In this document: piece by piece, positions 44,951 through 57,500 of the stretch
How the letters are laid out: every line of letters begins with the position of its first letter
Position numbering within the stretch: position 1 is the stretch's first letter
NCBI GenBank assembly: GCA_015680685.1
Contig: MNCI01008330.1
Coordinates: 22,693-86,692, forward strand
Reading direction: 5' to 3'
DNA: 64,000 nt
From: Gnetum montanum
Taxonomy: Eukaryota > Streptophyta > Gnetopsida > Gnetales > Gnetaceae
Program-made: the position numbers and the translations under genes
The notes under the pieces: generated by a model
What the model was told of the DNA's origin: nothing
The model's database searches: none
Seen by the model: only the letters and a program-made list of their open reading frames with translations

Positions 44951-46390
44951 TTGATTACTGAAATAAAAATTAAAGTATCCTAGTTATTGGAATAGTTTTA
45001 GCATTAGATCCCAAAGGAACTCTAGAAATGGGTTCCAAGGCACCCTAGGTGGCTTGGCCAATCACCCAAGGACTTAAAAAAGTGTAAAATGGCTATGAAA
45101 ATGAAAACATAAATGTAAAAAGAAATGTAAACATAAACAAAAATGGAATGGTAGATCTAGAATGGAAAAAGACATAGAAATAAAGACATGAAACTTAGAT
45201 TTGTATCACAAATGAATTATAACTTTAGTGAAATTTGAAAAATAAAGTGGTAGGTTCAAAAGAGTGTAGGTTTAATGCTAAGTACATAAGAAGTTTCTTG
45301 AAGGAGCTTGAAGTTTGTTGGAGCCTATGGCTTGCACTTTGAACTCCATGATCTGGTTGCTTGCTAACTCTAGTTTCTAGCAATTCTACACTAGTTTTGA
45401 CCTAGATCAGCAATTACGATCACAAATGGATATTCTACCTTTGGTGCAATGGTATCATGTGGGAGTCACTAGGCCTAGCGTAGCTACTAGTTTCTTCTAC
45501 CAAAGGAGGTTGTAAGGACTCTTGATTTCAAAAGAGCTTTTTAGGCTATGGTATATTTTCTCAAGGTTATGAAATGGAATGAGATATCTATGTTTGGTTT
45601 TTATAGGGGTAGAATTGGTTATTTTTGGCTTTATACACCACTATCATGATTACTAATAGATTGGTGTTAATTTTCAAGTTATTACAATTTCACCTTTCAA
45701 TGTAGTTTCCATTTATAGTAAGTTTGTAATACACCATAGCCACCAAAGCCCATCCATTTACTATAAATAGTAAATGAACTTTTGTGACTACGCCAACACC
45801 ATCCGAACTACGTTGGTCTTGGTAGACTATGCTAAAGTTGTTGGGAGATACTGGAAATGTTGGAAACTATTGAAAATGTTGAAAAATACTAGTGATGTTG
45901 AAATTGATGGAAAATGATAAAATCCATGGAAAATGTTGGCAACATTGCAACTGCTAAAGACTTGGATTGACTATGTTGACCACTATTGGAAAAATGGAAT
46001 TGGAATTGGAATTGGAAAATATCATCAATTCCAAAAATGGGAAATGTTGCCAATTCCTAAATGGAAAATGTTACTAATTCCAAAATGGAAAATGTTGCTA
46101 ATTCCAAAATGAAATACCCCAACAATTCGAACTTTCTATCATCATTAGGTCTTGGGTGGTGACTACGATGGTTGAATATGGAAAATCCCATCTATTCCAT
46201 CTACACCTGAGAGTAGATGGTTCCATAGTAGTTGAGGTTGTACCCCTTGGAAAACCCATGAAAATGCTAATTTTGGTCATCTCCAAGGAATTTTCACCCT
46301 TTCCAAGTCCAAATATAGACATGAGGTATCTTTTATCACTTGGGAAGTGAGGAAATAAGCTAAAATATGCAAGATTGTAGCTCATCGCCT
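44951..46390 (-). repeat. Probable 3' LTR of the minus-strand gypsy pol element
   Basis: It lies downstream of the pol pseudogene on the minus strand. It contains the TTACTATAAATAGTAA box (45758-45773), 'gactatgct' motifs like those of the 51.7-54.5 kb array (45786-45835), and a minisatellite. No end was fixed. Open frames over 46098-46385 are not supported by any motif. Confidence 0.35.
45850..46125. repeat. GGAAATGTTG / AATTCCAAAATG minisatellite
   Basis: About ten units of GGAAATGTTG-type sequence spaced 15-25 bases, ending in near-identical 28-base steps 'ctaattccaaaatggaaaatgttg' at 46070-46110. The local pairing of TTCCAAAATGGAA is itself palindromic. Confidence 0.65.
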
Positions 46391-47459
46391 ACAAACCTTA
46401 CATTTACAATAAGACTTTACCTCAAGTTAAAAAATAAAGATTATAATTTGGCAACATGAAATTTTGATGGTGTTTCATTGGTCTTTCTTTATTGATGTTT
46501 AGAGTATTATCTCAAGAGACATTGACAAAGAATACAAAACACCATTGTTGGTCCATCACCAATGTTCTCTCTTTGTGCTTTATTTAGTAGTGTCAAACCA
46601 TGTTAAAGAGTGCTTGTGATGATGAGATAAGGTCATGATGAGGTAATAGATGGTAAAGTGGTATTTTGCTACAAGGAAATGGTTATAAGAATTAACAATG
46701 AGTTCTAAATGTTGACATCATGGTTACATTCATGGCAATGACACTTTGTTTGGTCAATGTGGTTTTAGCACTTCATCCTTGGAAATGAGGTTCACTTATC
46801 AATGCATTTGAGAAACCAACACCTTTCTCCGAGGCTTCTTTGGCCATTAGGCTCCTCCCTTTGCATGTTCACATCCATTAGTTCATTCTTTCAGGCTTCA
46901 TTGGCTATTTGGTTCATTGGTAATTTTCTTCAGCCCCCTTTCTTGGGGTGAAACTTTCATTGGGCTTCATCACCAATGCCATTTTGTAATTAGTTTTTCC
47001 ATCAAATGAGATGTTTTACACTTAATTGACTTTAAAATGAAGCATGATGATGGGATGTCATATGGTCATAAAGCATGAATGTCAAACATTGATCAGCATT
47101 GTTACTCAAGGGTGAGGAAGGTTATGATCAGGCTACAAGGTTGGGCACAAGGGGCATAATGGTAATGATGTGAAGCAAGCACTCTTGGTATGGTAGGCTA
47201 AGCTCACCAAACCTTGTGCATCAAGGTCACATGATGACTTGCTATCATAATGAGTTGCACCTCTATGACAACTTTAGGCTTCATCCTACAAGCAGAACTC
47301 CAAGAGGACAAGAAAATTAACAAATAAAACATGTTGTTACAATACAATGCATAAGGTCGTACAAGATAATCAACAAACCGGGTTATCCAAGATCACTATT
47401 GTTACAAATCTCCACAGTTCATTTGTTGTGCAAAAATAGGTAATGCAATCTCACTTGTT
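46391..47459. other. Non-coding stretch between pol and LTR
   Basis: On the minus strand this follows the integrase end. It has no frame. Short stretches such as 'cattggcttc' recur loosely at 46830-46960. Probably the element's 3' untranslated region. Confidence 0.4.
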
Positions 47460-50400
47460 ATTGGTTATCGATGTTAATTGTTGGTCTCCATAAGCTACAT
47501 TTTAGATAGGAATGATTAACCAAATTGGCTAGCCCATTCCCATCCATGTTTGCTATCCTGAAGGCTCCATTACCATAGGCCTTAGTAATCAAGAAAGATC
47601 CTTCCTAGTTAGCTAAGAATTTATCCACATTCTTGTGGATAGCTTAAGGAACATGTCTCCTTCCTTGATCTTGCTTATTCTAGTTATGATGGTGTTGTTG
47701 TTTTTGCCTCTCCTAGTATTTCTCAATGTGAAAAAGTGTTTGCACCTTTTGCTCCTCCACTGAGTCAAGGTTCATGGTATGAAAATTCTTGTTCTATTCA
47801 TCATTGATAAAGTCTAATAAGTCTACTTGGAGTGATGGCACTATTTAAGAGTTAAAAATAACTTTAGAACCATAAATCAGGCTACAAAGGATTACACTTG
47901 TTGTTTTTTGAAATGTTGTTCGATAGGCCCAAAGTGCATGGACAAGCCACTCATGCCACTTGCATTTGTTGTTGTTTAGCATCTTATTGAGAAAGTTTAT
48001 GATGGACTTATTACTTGCTTTAGCTTGGCCATTGGCTTAAGGGTAATATGGTGATGAAAAAGAATTCTTAATTCTTAGGTCATGATAGAAGTTCTTCATT
48101 TCTTGGCTACTAAATTGTGGTTCACTATCTATGACTATGATGATAGGTATGTAAAAATAGGCTACAATCCAATATGAATCTATAAACTTGTTCAGATGTT
48201 TTCCTTCTTAGAGGAATATCTTCAATCCACTTTATGAAGTATTCAGTTGTAGTGATGATAAAGTTGTGCCTTGTAGAAAACTTAGGCATTATAAGTCCAA
48301 TGATATCCAACCCCCACCATTGAAAAGACCAAGTTATTTGAGTGGTGTGTAACTTAGTTGGTAGTACATGTATAAGGTTACTATGCCTCTAGCATGTATT
48401 ACAAGCTTTAACTTTCTACAAGTAATCACTTTCCATGTAGGGAAAATAATACCCTAACCATCTAATCTTAACAACCATGGCTCTAGGTCCTATATTTCCC
48501 CCACATACACCCTCATGAACCTACTCTAGGACTATGCAGGATTTGGTTTTATCCTAGCATACTACCAATATGCAATATAGGACCATTGACATAATGTGTT
48601 ATCTCCTATTATAACATACTTCTTTGATCATTTACATATTAGCCTCCTTTTAAGTAGTGGTTAGGCCTTGCAAGGGTTCACCATGCATAAGGTAAAACTT
48701 GATATCATCATACAACTCCTTTGGGGGAGTAGTATGATCTATGACCACAAATGTGTTCTCAATGCTTTGTGTGATGGGAATGGCATAGTCCATAGTCAAG
48801 GTGGGAAACTTGCTAAACACATTTGGCATCACATTGAGGGCTAGCATTGTAATGGCATCGGCTATAGTGTTCTCATTTTGGGGTATATGTTGGATATCAA
48901 TGTTTGCAAATTGTTGTAGCAGTTTCTTTCTTAGGTCATAGTAAGGTTGTAAATGTTTGGCTTTACATGTGTAAACCTTGATTAATTTGTTAACCAAAGG
49001 TTTTGAATCACCTTTTATCATTAAGTGTTTGATTTTTAGGTCATGATCTACCATCATCCCTTTGATCAAATCCTCATACTCTACTATATTTTTGGTAAAC
49101 AAAAACTCAAATCGATAGGTTAAGGGTTGGATTTCACTAGATGGGAATGTTATGATGGCAACAACACTGAACCCATGGGTAGTTGAATCTCTATATAAGT
49201 GCATGAATACCTCATAGTCTTCATGCACTTGGCTAACAATGTTGATTTATTCATCTAGAAATTTAGGATCTATAGTTGCATAGTCTTCTACTAGTGAAAC
49301 AATAAGTTGTACGGCTATAACTTGACCCTTCATTGAGGCTTGAGAAATGTAATGAAGGTCAAAAAATGCTATTATGGATTTGCAATAGGCTATTCAAATA
49401 CTCTTATAAATGTTGATCATTATGACTTTGAGTATGTTATCCTTGCAAATGATGTTAACTTGGCTTCTAAAGAGGTAGTGTCTCCACTTCTTCAATGAGA
49501 AGACTAGTGCAAGATAATACTTCTCTACTTTAGTTTATCATGTCTCATGGGAAACTAATGCATGGCTAATGTAGCAAATTGCTAACTCTACTTCATCATC
49601 TTATTTTGATAGAATAGAGAGGAAATAAATGCATTAGAGATAGAAAGGTAGATGTAAAAGGGCTTATCCTTTTGCAGAGGACAGACCATTAGTAGTTGTG
49701 CCAACTCTTGCTTAATATTTTCAAAGATCTCTTACCATTGAGTCATCCACTCATAGTGGACTCCTTTCTTAAGTAGGTATTGCATGGGTTGTAAATTATC
49801 CATAATTCTAGTAATAAATCTATAGATAAATTGTAATCTCCCTTACAATCCCCAAAGCTCCTTAATGTTAGTTGGTGCTATCAAATTGGATATGATCTTA
49901 ACCTTATCAAGATCAACACATATCCTTGGTTTAGACACTACAAAGCTAAGCATCTTACTAGTTTTAACACCAAAGACACATTTCATGGGATTAAGCCTAT
50001 GCTCATACTTCAGGCATTGTTTAAGTACATGATCTAGGTTATGCACATGGTCATTGGTCACTTTGGACTTAACACCTATATTGTCTATGTAATTTATGAG
50101 AAAGCCTAGCATATAATCATTGAAGAAATGCATTGTAGCTCTTTGGTAGGTTTCTTTTGCATTCTTTAGGCCAAAGGGCATCATGGTATAACAAAAGATA
50201 CCACAAGGAGTCATGAAGCTAGTGCTAAGTTGATGCTCTATATTAATCCTAATCTAGTTATATCTTAAGAACCCATCCATAAATGATAATAAAGCATGCC
50301 TAGCCACATTATTGATAAGTTGGTCAATGTTAGGTAAAGGAAAATCATCATTAATGATTGCTTTATTTAGATCTTGGAAATCAATGCAAATGTGAATAAT

Positions 50401-50900
50401 CGTATTTTTCTTAGGGACTACCACTATGTTGGATATTAACTCCATCTAATCAACAACTCTAATGAAACCATCTTGGTATAGTTTTTTGATTTCATCATGA
50501 ACTACTAAGGCCAAATCAACTCTAATCTTACAAACCTTTTGCTAACTTGTCTAATGCTAGGATCAAGAATGGTATTATGTTAGATGAAACATGGATCTAG
50601 ATTTGACATATCTTCATATTACTAGGCAAATGCCTTAATGTTGTCTTGTATGACCTTGGTGATGTCTTGAGCCTATTGAGGTTCTAGTGAGAAACTTAGT
50701 TTTAGGGTTTTCTCCTCACCACTATGTGTTGTCATAGGAACCTTAACTAGATATTCTTTAATAATGTTTCCAGCCTCAAGGTTAATGGTTTTAACTAGGT
50801 TTTCAAGCCACTCTAGAGGTTTTTCTATTGAGGTTATGTGGTCAACAAGACTCTCAAGCTTAAGATCTAGGCAATTAGGATACATCATTCAACATCACCA
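47460..50900 (-). pseudogene. Ty3/gypsy pol: RT, RNase H, second RNase H, integrase
   Basis: From high to low coordinates: a protease-RT linker (50888-50673); RT with SNIVVVPKKNTIIHICIDFQ, CGIFCYTMMPFGLKNAKETY and INYIDNIG (50445-49843), where the YxDD box is YIDN; an RNase H opening EIFENIKQELAQ ... KPFYLYLSL (about 49720-49640). Then a second RNase H-like domain, NIVEYEDLIKGMM, IKGDSKPLVNKL, ENTIADAITMLAL (49228-48650), and integrase with CNTCxRHSNLIHVLPTKLHT, WWGLDIIGLIMP and FIITTTEYFIKWIEDIPLRR (48420-48125), ending NGAFRIANMDGNGLANLVNH (about 47500). The extra RNase H-like domain before integrase is typical of the Tat/Ogre lineage. Frames are broken throughout. Gag and protease are missing here. 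Confidence 0.92.
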
Positions 50901-51689
50901 TGAGGTCCATGTAGGCTCAAAGGTAAGGTGATTTGCTTCCAAGTGTTCATACTCCAATCCTACGTATCAACCATAAGCACATTATGTCACACATAGGTAA
51001 AAATGAGTAAATAATGCCAAATTGATATAAAATACCTTAGTAAATATGCAAACACATGCTATTCCAATGTCAAACAAAATACAAACAAGATCAACCAAGA
51101 CTATGGGATGTAGGTGAAGACAAATAAGATGGAATAAATGCCAAATAAAGGTAAGAAAATGTTAAAACAAGTTGAAGCACCATAAAAATATGGAAAATAA
51201 GGTCAAATATGGAAAATAAAGTTACACNTAAAACAAGTTGAAGCACCATAAAAATATGGAAAATAAAGTTACACTTTTGCTAGTTTAAGGACTTGGCATG
51301 CCATAGTTACATGGTGACAAATGATGATCAAAGATTGTTAGACCCCATCTCTTAACACCAATCAAAGGCTAAACAAGGATCAAAAAAGGCCATAATATAG
51401 AAAATAAGGGTAAATGTAATGAAATTGACATGATGTAGAGGCTAGATGAGGTCAGTTGATAGTAATGAAGGCCAACAATGCATCACAAGGTCAAAATAAG
51501 TGAAAAAACCATGAAACAAGGTCAAATCCATTAGAATGGAATACATGTAATAAAACTTGATCAATGCTAGTCAAACAGGGTTAGATTTTGCCATTTTAGT
51601 GAGCCATGGTGTGAGGCTACATGGTTGCCAAGGGAGTCTGGGCACATGAATGGGGTCATTCTAGGCTATTTTGAGGTAAAGTTAACATT
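50901..51689. other. Non-coding stretch with an assembly duplication
   Basis: 'aaaacaagttgaagcaccataaaaatatgg' region at 51161-51227 recurs at 51229-51274 across an N at 51228. The left copy has one extra 19-base step. The rest shows no frame. It may be the leader of the minus-strand element. Confidence 0.55.
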
Positions 51690-54540
51690 TTTTCTTGTGA
51701 CTACACTGGGCTTTACTAGTGACTATGTTGGTCCAACATATTCATGCATTCCCTAGCATAGTCAACAATGGTGGGCACTTTCTCAAGGTTAGTATGATCA
51801 CTTTTTGGCTCTTGATGGTCTAGACAGCTAGTGCAGGTGGTGGGTATTGAGGATTAGCAAGTTCTAGCATTATTTTCACTCCCTAGAAGCTTGAAAAACA
51901 TGTTTCCAATGGTGACTATGTTGGGCTAGCATAGTCACTTCAACTAATTGCATTACTAAAGTTTCAAATTTTTTCTTATAATTTTACCAACTTTCTAGGT
52001 TAGCAAAAGATCATTGGAGGATTGAATTTGGTATTTGAAGGTCAAATTTGGGCAATAGAAGTGGATTTTATTGCATTTCTCATTTGACTATGCTGGGCTA
52101 GCATAGTCATGCATGGTGCTAGCACAGTCATGGGGATTTAGAGGTTTATAGGGCTAAAATAAAGTGGGATTATATCTAGATGAGGTGGGATAGGGTTTTG
52201 GGCTTCCTAAGTCAACTTTGGACCATTTTGAGTGGTATACTATTGGTTGTTATTACTACAAAATGGGTTCCTACTATGACTACATTGGGCCAGCATAGTC
52301 ACAGACCTCCCCAGCATATTCATGCATGTAAAATAAGTTTTAGTGAGTTTTAGAATCCAATTGACCATGCTAATGGATCCCCATAGTCACTAGTGTTGCT
52401 AGCTAGGATTTTAGAGTAAAAATTGTTAGTTTTGATGATTTCTTGGGTCTTGAAATGGCTATATACCTCTTGACTATGCTAGCATGCAATTCCTAGGCTA
52501 GTTGAGAATTTTGGAATTAAAGATGATGGATTTTGGCTCATTTCTCAAGGTTTCATGGTCTTAGGATGCTTCGACATGGTTCTAGGTCTTTTCAAGAGTT
52601 AATTTTGGTTGTTGTTATTTTGGGCCTTTCCAAGTTAACTATGCTAGGCTACACCAATGACTACACTAGCCTAGCATAGTCATAGTAGTTTCCAACGTAG
52701 TTAAGAGATTTGGCATGAAAAATAGTAAATTTTGGCTTAGTCCCAAGGTTTGATGATTCTAATATGATTCGGTAAAGTCCTACAATTGGAAATGATGTTT
52801 TGACAATTAGATTTGACTTATTGTGGTCTCCAAGATGTGAACTACACTAGGCAGCATCAATGACTATGCTAGCCTAGCATAGTCATATCATACCCAATGT
52901 ATTTGGGGTTGAAAAAGAGAAAAATTTTGGGTTTTATTACTAAAATTAGCTTTGGCATGGTCCCAAGAATTCCAAGAATGAATTTTGAGCTATTTGTGAC
53001 AACTTTTAACTAATTTTAGATGGACTATGCTAGGCTCTAGTAGTGACTATGCTGGCCCAACATAGTCATCCAATCTTTAGCATAGTTAGGATTTGGAAAT
53101 GTCAAAAATGATGGCAAATGATGAGTTCTATGGTTAGAAAAGCTCTAATGAGGTTCTAGAATTTACCGACAATGGATTTGGATTCTTTGTAGTAATTTTT
53201 GGTCAATTTTTTGTGGACTACATTAGGCACCACCATTGACTATGTTGACCTAGCATATTCACACCCTCACCAACATAGTTTGGGTTGGAAAATGTTCCAA
53301 AGAAAACAAAAGTAACAAGTTTTATCTTGGGATTTAGCTCTATTTGGTTTTGAAGTTCTTAGGAAGTGGATTTTGCTAGAAAACGATTTGTTTCAAGCTT
53401 TTTAGGTTGACTACATTGGGCTCTAGTAGTGACTACATTGTACTAGTGTTGCCACTATTGGAAAATGGGTTTTGAAGTGGGAAATGATAGATTTTTACTT
53501 CTATTAGTAACCTACCATGTTCTTGAGGTATTGATAGATTTGGGCTTTAAAGTATTTTTTGAAGGTTTTGAGTAGACTACGCTAGGCACCACTAGTGACT
53601 ATGCTAGCCTAGAATAGTCACCCCATTTCCAACATAGTCACACTTGGAAAATGTACTTTCATGAGTTTTTATAGGGTTTTTGGGTGGTTAGTCAAGATTT
53701 TGAGATCACTAGAGGTCTTTAGGAGGTGTGGAGGCTTTGAAATGAAGTTTTGGAGGTCTAGCATGGTTTCTATGGTCAATCCCATTTCTAAACCTTGTCA
53801 CAACCTCCCTCCAACATAGTCATGGGTTATGACTACTTTGTGACACTATTTTGTGAGTTTGACTAAGTTTTGAGGCTACTGGTAGCTCTAGCCAGGGTTT
53901 GGAAAGATGGTATGGAGATTTGAAGTTATCTAGAGGTTAGATGAGCTAGGAATGATGTATTCCATCCTAAACTATGTTGGGCCAACATAGTCATGCTATT
54001 TCCCCACATAGTCATATCAAGAATCCAGTATGAAATATGATTTTATGCCATTTAGGTTCCCAATGACTATCAATTACAACTTCTAACTACTAGTTTGGGT
54101 ATAGGGTTCTATGGGTTAATGGTTAGGGTGGATGGGCTAGTGGAAAATAGGAAAATGTCTCATATCCCATGGGACTATGCTAGGTGAGTGTAGTCTATTT
54201 CTAGGCTAGTGTAGTCACATGGGAAACTAATTTTTGGATGAGTTTTGGACTTTTTTGGCCACTCAGTTTGTGCCTAGGTCTACACTTGCTTATCTAGTTC
54301 GATCATGGGGTTTTTTAGCAAGGATGAAGCACATGGAATTGGGTTCAGGCAATGGATGGAATATGTCATATATTCCAAGGCTTCCTCCAGTGTAGTCAAG
54401 TGTGGGGGCCTAAAACTCCAACATAGTTATGAAATAGGCTTATTTTTATAGTTCCTAATGGGATCCACATGAAGTTGAAAAGTTTGGAATAGAATTTCTT
54501 CTTCACACCCAGCATAGTCCAACCTTCTCTATGTTAATCT
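51690..54540. repeat. Tandem array, ~190-bp period, about 15 units
   Basis: A core of the form GACTATGCTAGGCxxx...GCCTAGCATAGTCA returns near 51735, 51920, 52095, 52290, 52480, 52675, 52870, 53050, 53240, 53440, 53605, 53800, 53985, 54180 and 54390, spaced 165-210 bases. Each core is an imperfect inverted repeat. Between cores the sequence is TTTTGG/GGTTTT-rich on the plus strand and only loosely similar from unit to unit. No frame crosses it. It lies directly upstream of gene-like copy B and upstream (minus strand) of the gypsy pol. Confidence 0.75.
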
Positions 54541-54548
54541 TCTTTAGT

Positions 54549-57500
54549 ATGTCAAGGAGGAAGGCACCCAAGAAGAACCCTCTCTTGGAGGAGGCAGATG
54601 TAGTTTCCCATGGCCTATCATACCTTTCCCATTCTAGGATTGGAGAGGGTTCCACTATAGTTTATCTTGTGTGCACAACCTAACCCTTTTTTCCATTTAT
54701 TACATGTATTCTATTTATTGGGCTTATGTCATGTATTTGTTTTTAGATCTAGGCTTGTGCATTCATCCATTTGGAATTTTGTAAAATTCCCATCATATTT
54801 TTAGGTAATTTTTATTCATTTTTGGTGTTACTTAGGCTTTCTATTTTGTTTTTGTTGTGAAATAAATGCTATTTTTCATGGATTCCATGGGTTTTCACCT
54901 TTTTCCACCTAAAAAAGCAACACCGCTTATGAACTTTTTATTAAGTAAACAACTTTTTTAAAAAAAATTTCAAATTTTTGGGATCATTTTCTACTATTTT
55001 CTAGTCAACTATATTTTTGAACTACTTAATTTCACATTACAATTAATTTTCGATGGCTATTTCTGTCGGGCTATGTTAAGTGGGTTTTTCATTTTTGTCT
55101 ATTTTCTAGTGGGACTTTGGTATTTTTTCTATAATAAATGGTCATGAATTTTTAAGTTTCATAATATGGATGTTTATTTCATCATTTAAGGATTACAATG
55201 GTGGTGGAATCATTGAATTTGGATGAACATGTTACTACCTATAGTTGTTTCCATTAGCTCGTGTGAGATGGGATTTTGATCATGATGGACATAATTAGGT
55301 CAGTTTTGTAATTTTCTCTAAAAATTTGGTTAATAATTATTTTTTTTCTTATTATGGGTTGTAGTTCATGGTTTTAAAATTCTAATAGATGTGGAATCAT
55401 TGAATTTTGTTAAGCAGTTAGTTTTTTATGGTCATCTCCATAAAATCACATGAAATCATTATTTCTAGGTTATTACGCATTTACCCCTATGAAGATGGGT
55501 AATGTTGACACTTTAAAAAAAAATTTCCATCAATGTCCCATGATCCTAAAATAGGCTAAAGTGTTAGGAAGGGTCTAGAGGTGGTTTAGATTAAATTAAA
55601 TTTTTTTAATATTTTTCCTACTATTTATTGTAGCCTATTTAGTTTTGGTGTTCTTGTTTTTTCAATTTTGTTGAATTTTGTTTATGACCTTAGGTTGTTA
55701 TGATCATGTAATTGGTAACTATAATGTATTTGATATTTTAGAGTTTTTAAGTTTTAATTTTATCCTTACAAGGTTATAATGGTTATGTTGGATGCTACAG
55801 GGATTTCTTGAAGTCCATCCTTGTCGTTATAAAGCTGGTTGGGCTCCTATGCTACATCCATGTGCCTGGTCCTAACATCCCATCCCCTAACATGGAGTGG
55901 GAGAACTACTCACTATGGATTAAACCAAGAGCAAGGAAGTTCCAAATCTATCTACTCTAGGACTATAGTGTGATGATTTGGTCCCACTTAGCCTCTAAAA
56001 TTGTAGTAGCCATCATTGGGACAATTGTGTCTTACTCATCTAGCATGATCATCAAGTTTCTAGTTAACAATCGTGAGGTTCATGGGTAGGGAAAAGCACA
56101 TGATGATACCACCACTATAGGAACTCTTAAATTATCAAAAATTTGGAAGATTCTTGAATTCAAGTAGTACCACATGGATAACACCTTACTAGTGGACCAT
56201 CGTACGCACACTTTGTTCTAAAATCCCCCAAGAACTATATACTGTATAGAGGAGTATGCATAGTTGTTATACTTTATGTTTTCAATTTTATGTGTTGTTT
56301 TACTTTTGGTTATTAAGTTGTAATAATTTTTTGTTGTTTCACTTATCTATAGGTATAGGGTAAATGATCAAGGATTGATCAAGGGTAACAACCTTTTACC
56401 CTTGGCCCAAACCATGGTGGGAGTGTTTACCAAAAGCCTAATCATAAGGGTTGAAGTGATGGACTAGTTGAAGGATGAGTTTGATAATTATATCAAATGT
56501 CATTCTAAGGCATATTGAAGATGTCTAGCAAATGGCATGATCCACAGTGGGTGGGAAACCCCATCCCAAGATGCATAAGTGAACCCATCTCCCATAGCTA
56601 CACAAATCCCTTTGTCATATAGGCAAAGTGAGTATATTGGTTTGTTGATTTTGGTCATCTCTGGTCATTGACTTATTTAGTTTTTAGTTGTTTACATGGC
56701 TATATTGGTTTTAATTTGGTTATATTTTCTATGTTTTGGTTTTCATGATGTACCTATGTGAAGACTAATGAGCTTTTTTTGCTATATTGTAGGATTTGTG
56801 TCATTAGTTAAAGTGATTGTAATCACTTCAGGAAAAACTAAGGAGACATTAACCCTCAAGTTTGATGAGGTGGAACCTACCCAATATTGGTTAGCAGATC
56901 ATGCCCCCAAGGCCATCCAAGTAAGGATCATTCACTCAAGCTTACTTGACATCTTTATGGCCCCAAGCCCCATCATTTCCACTATGAAAATAATTAACGT
57001 CATTAACTCCTTTAGCAAAGAAGTTAAGAGGTTCATCACCCATGTTCACAATGCGAATATAACCTTGGATGTTAATGAATCCACCTTCTCCAATTTCTTT
57101 CATGTTTCCAATGAGGGTACAATAAGTACCACCAAAGCAAGGAAAGAGATGGATTGTTGGGAGGAAGTTGAGAAGTGGTTAAACACTTACTGTGGCCATA
57201 AGGAATTCTCTCTAAGCCAGTTCCACGTTTTAGAGGCTAGAGATATGTATCTCATTTTCTAATTCCATGCATTTTTGAAGTTGATTTTGCAAGGGAAGAT
57301 AATGGACATTAATTAAGCTTGGAACATGAAGAAGGTTCTAACCAAGGGCTTCTAATTCTATTGGCCTACTGATTTGGCTTCTGGGCTATAGACTAAAATC
57401 CTAAAGCTCAGAGAAAGTCTCATAATAAAGTGTCATGTGCATTTTATATTCTTTGTAGCTCATCTACAAAGGTTTGTGGAGTTCCTTGTGGTGAAGAAGG

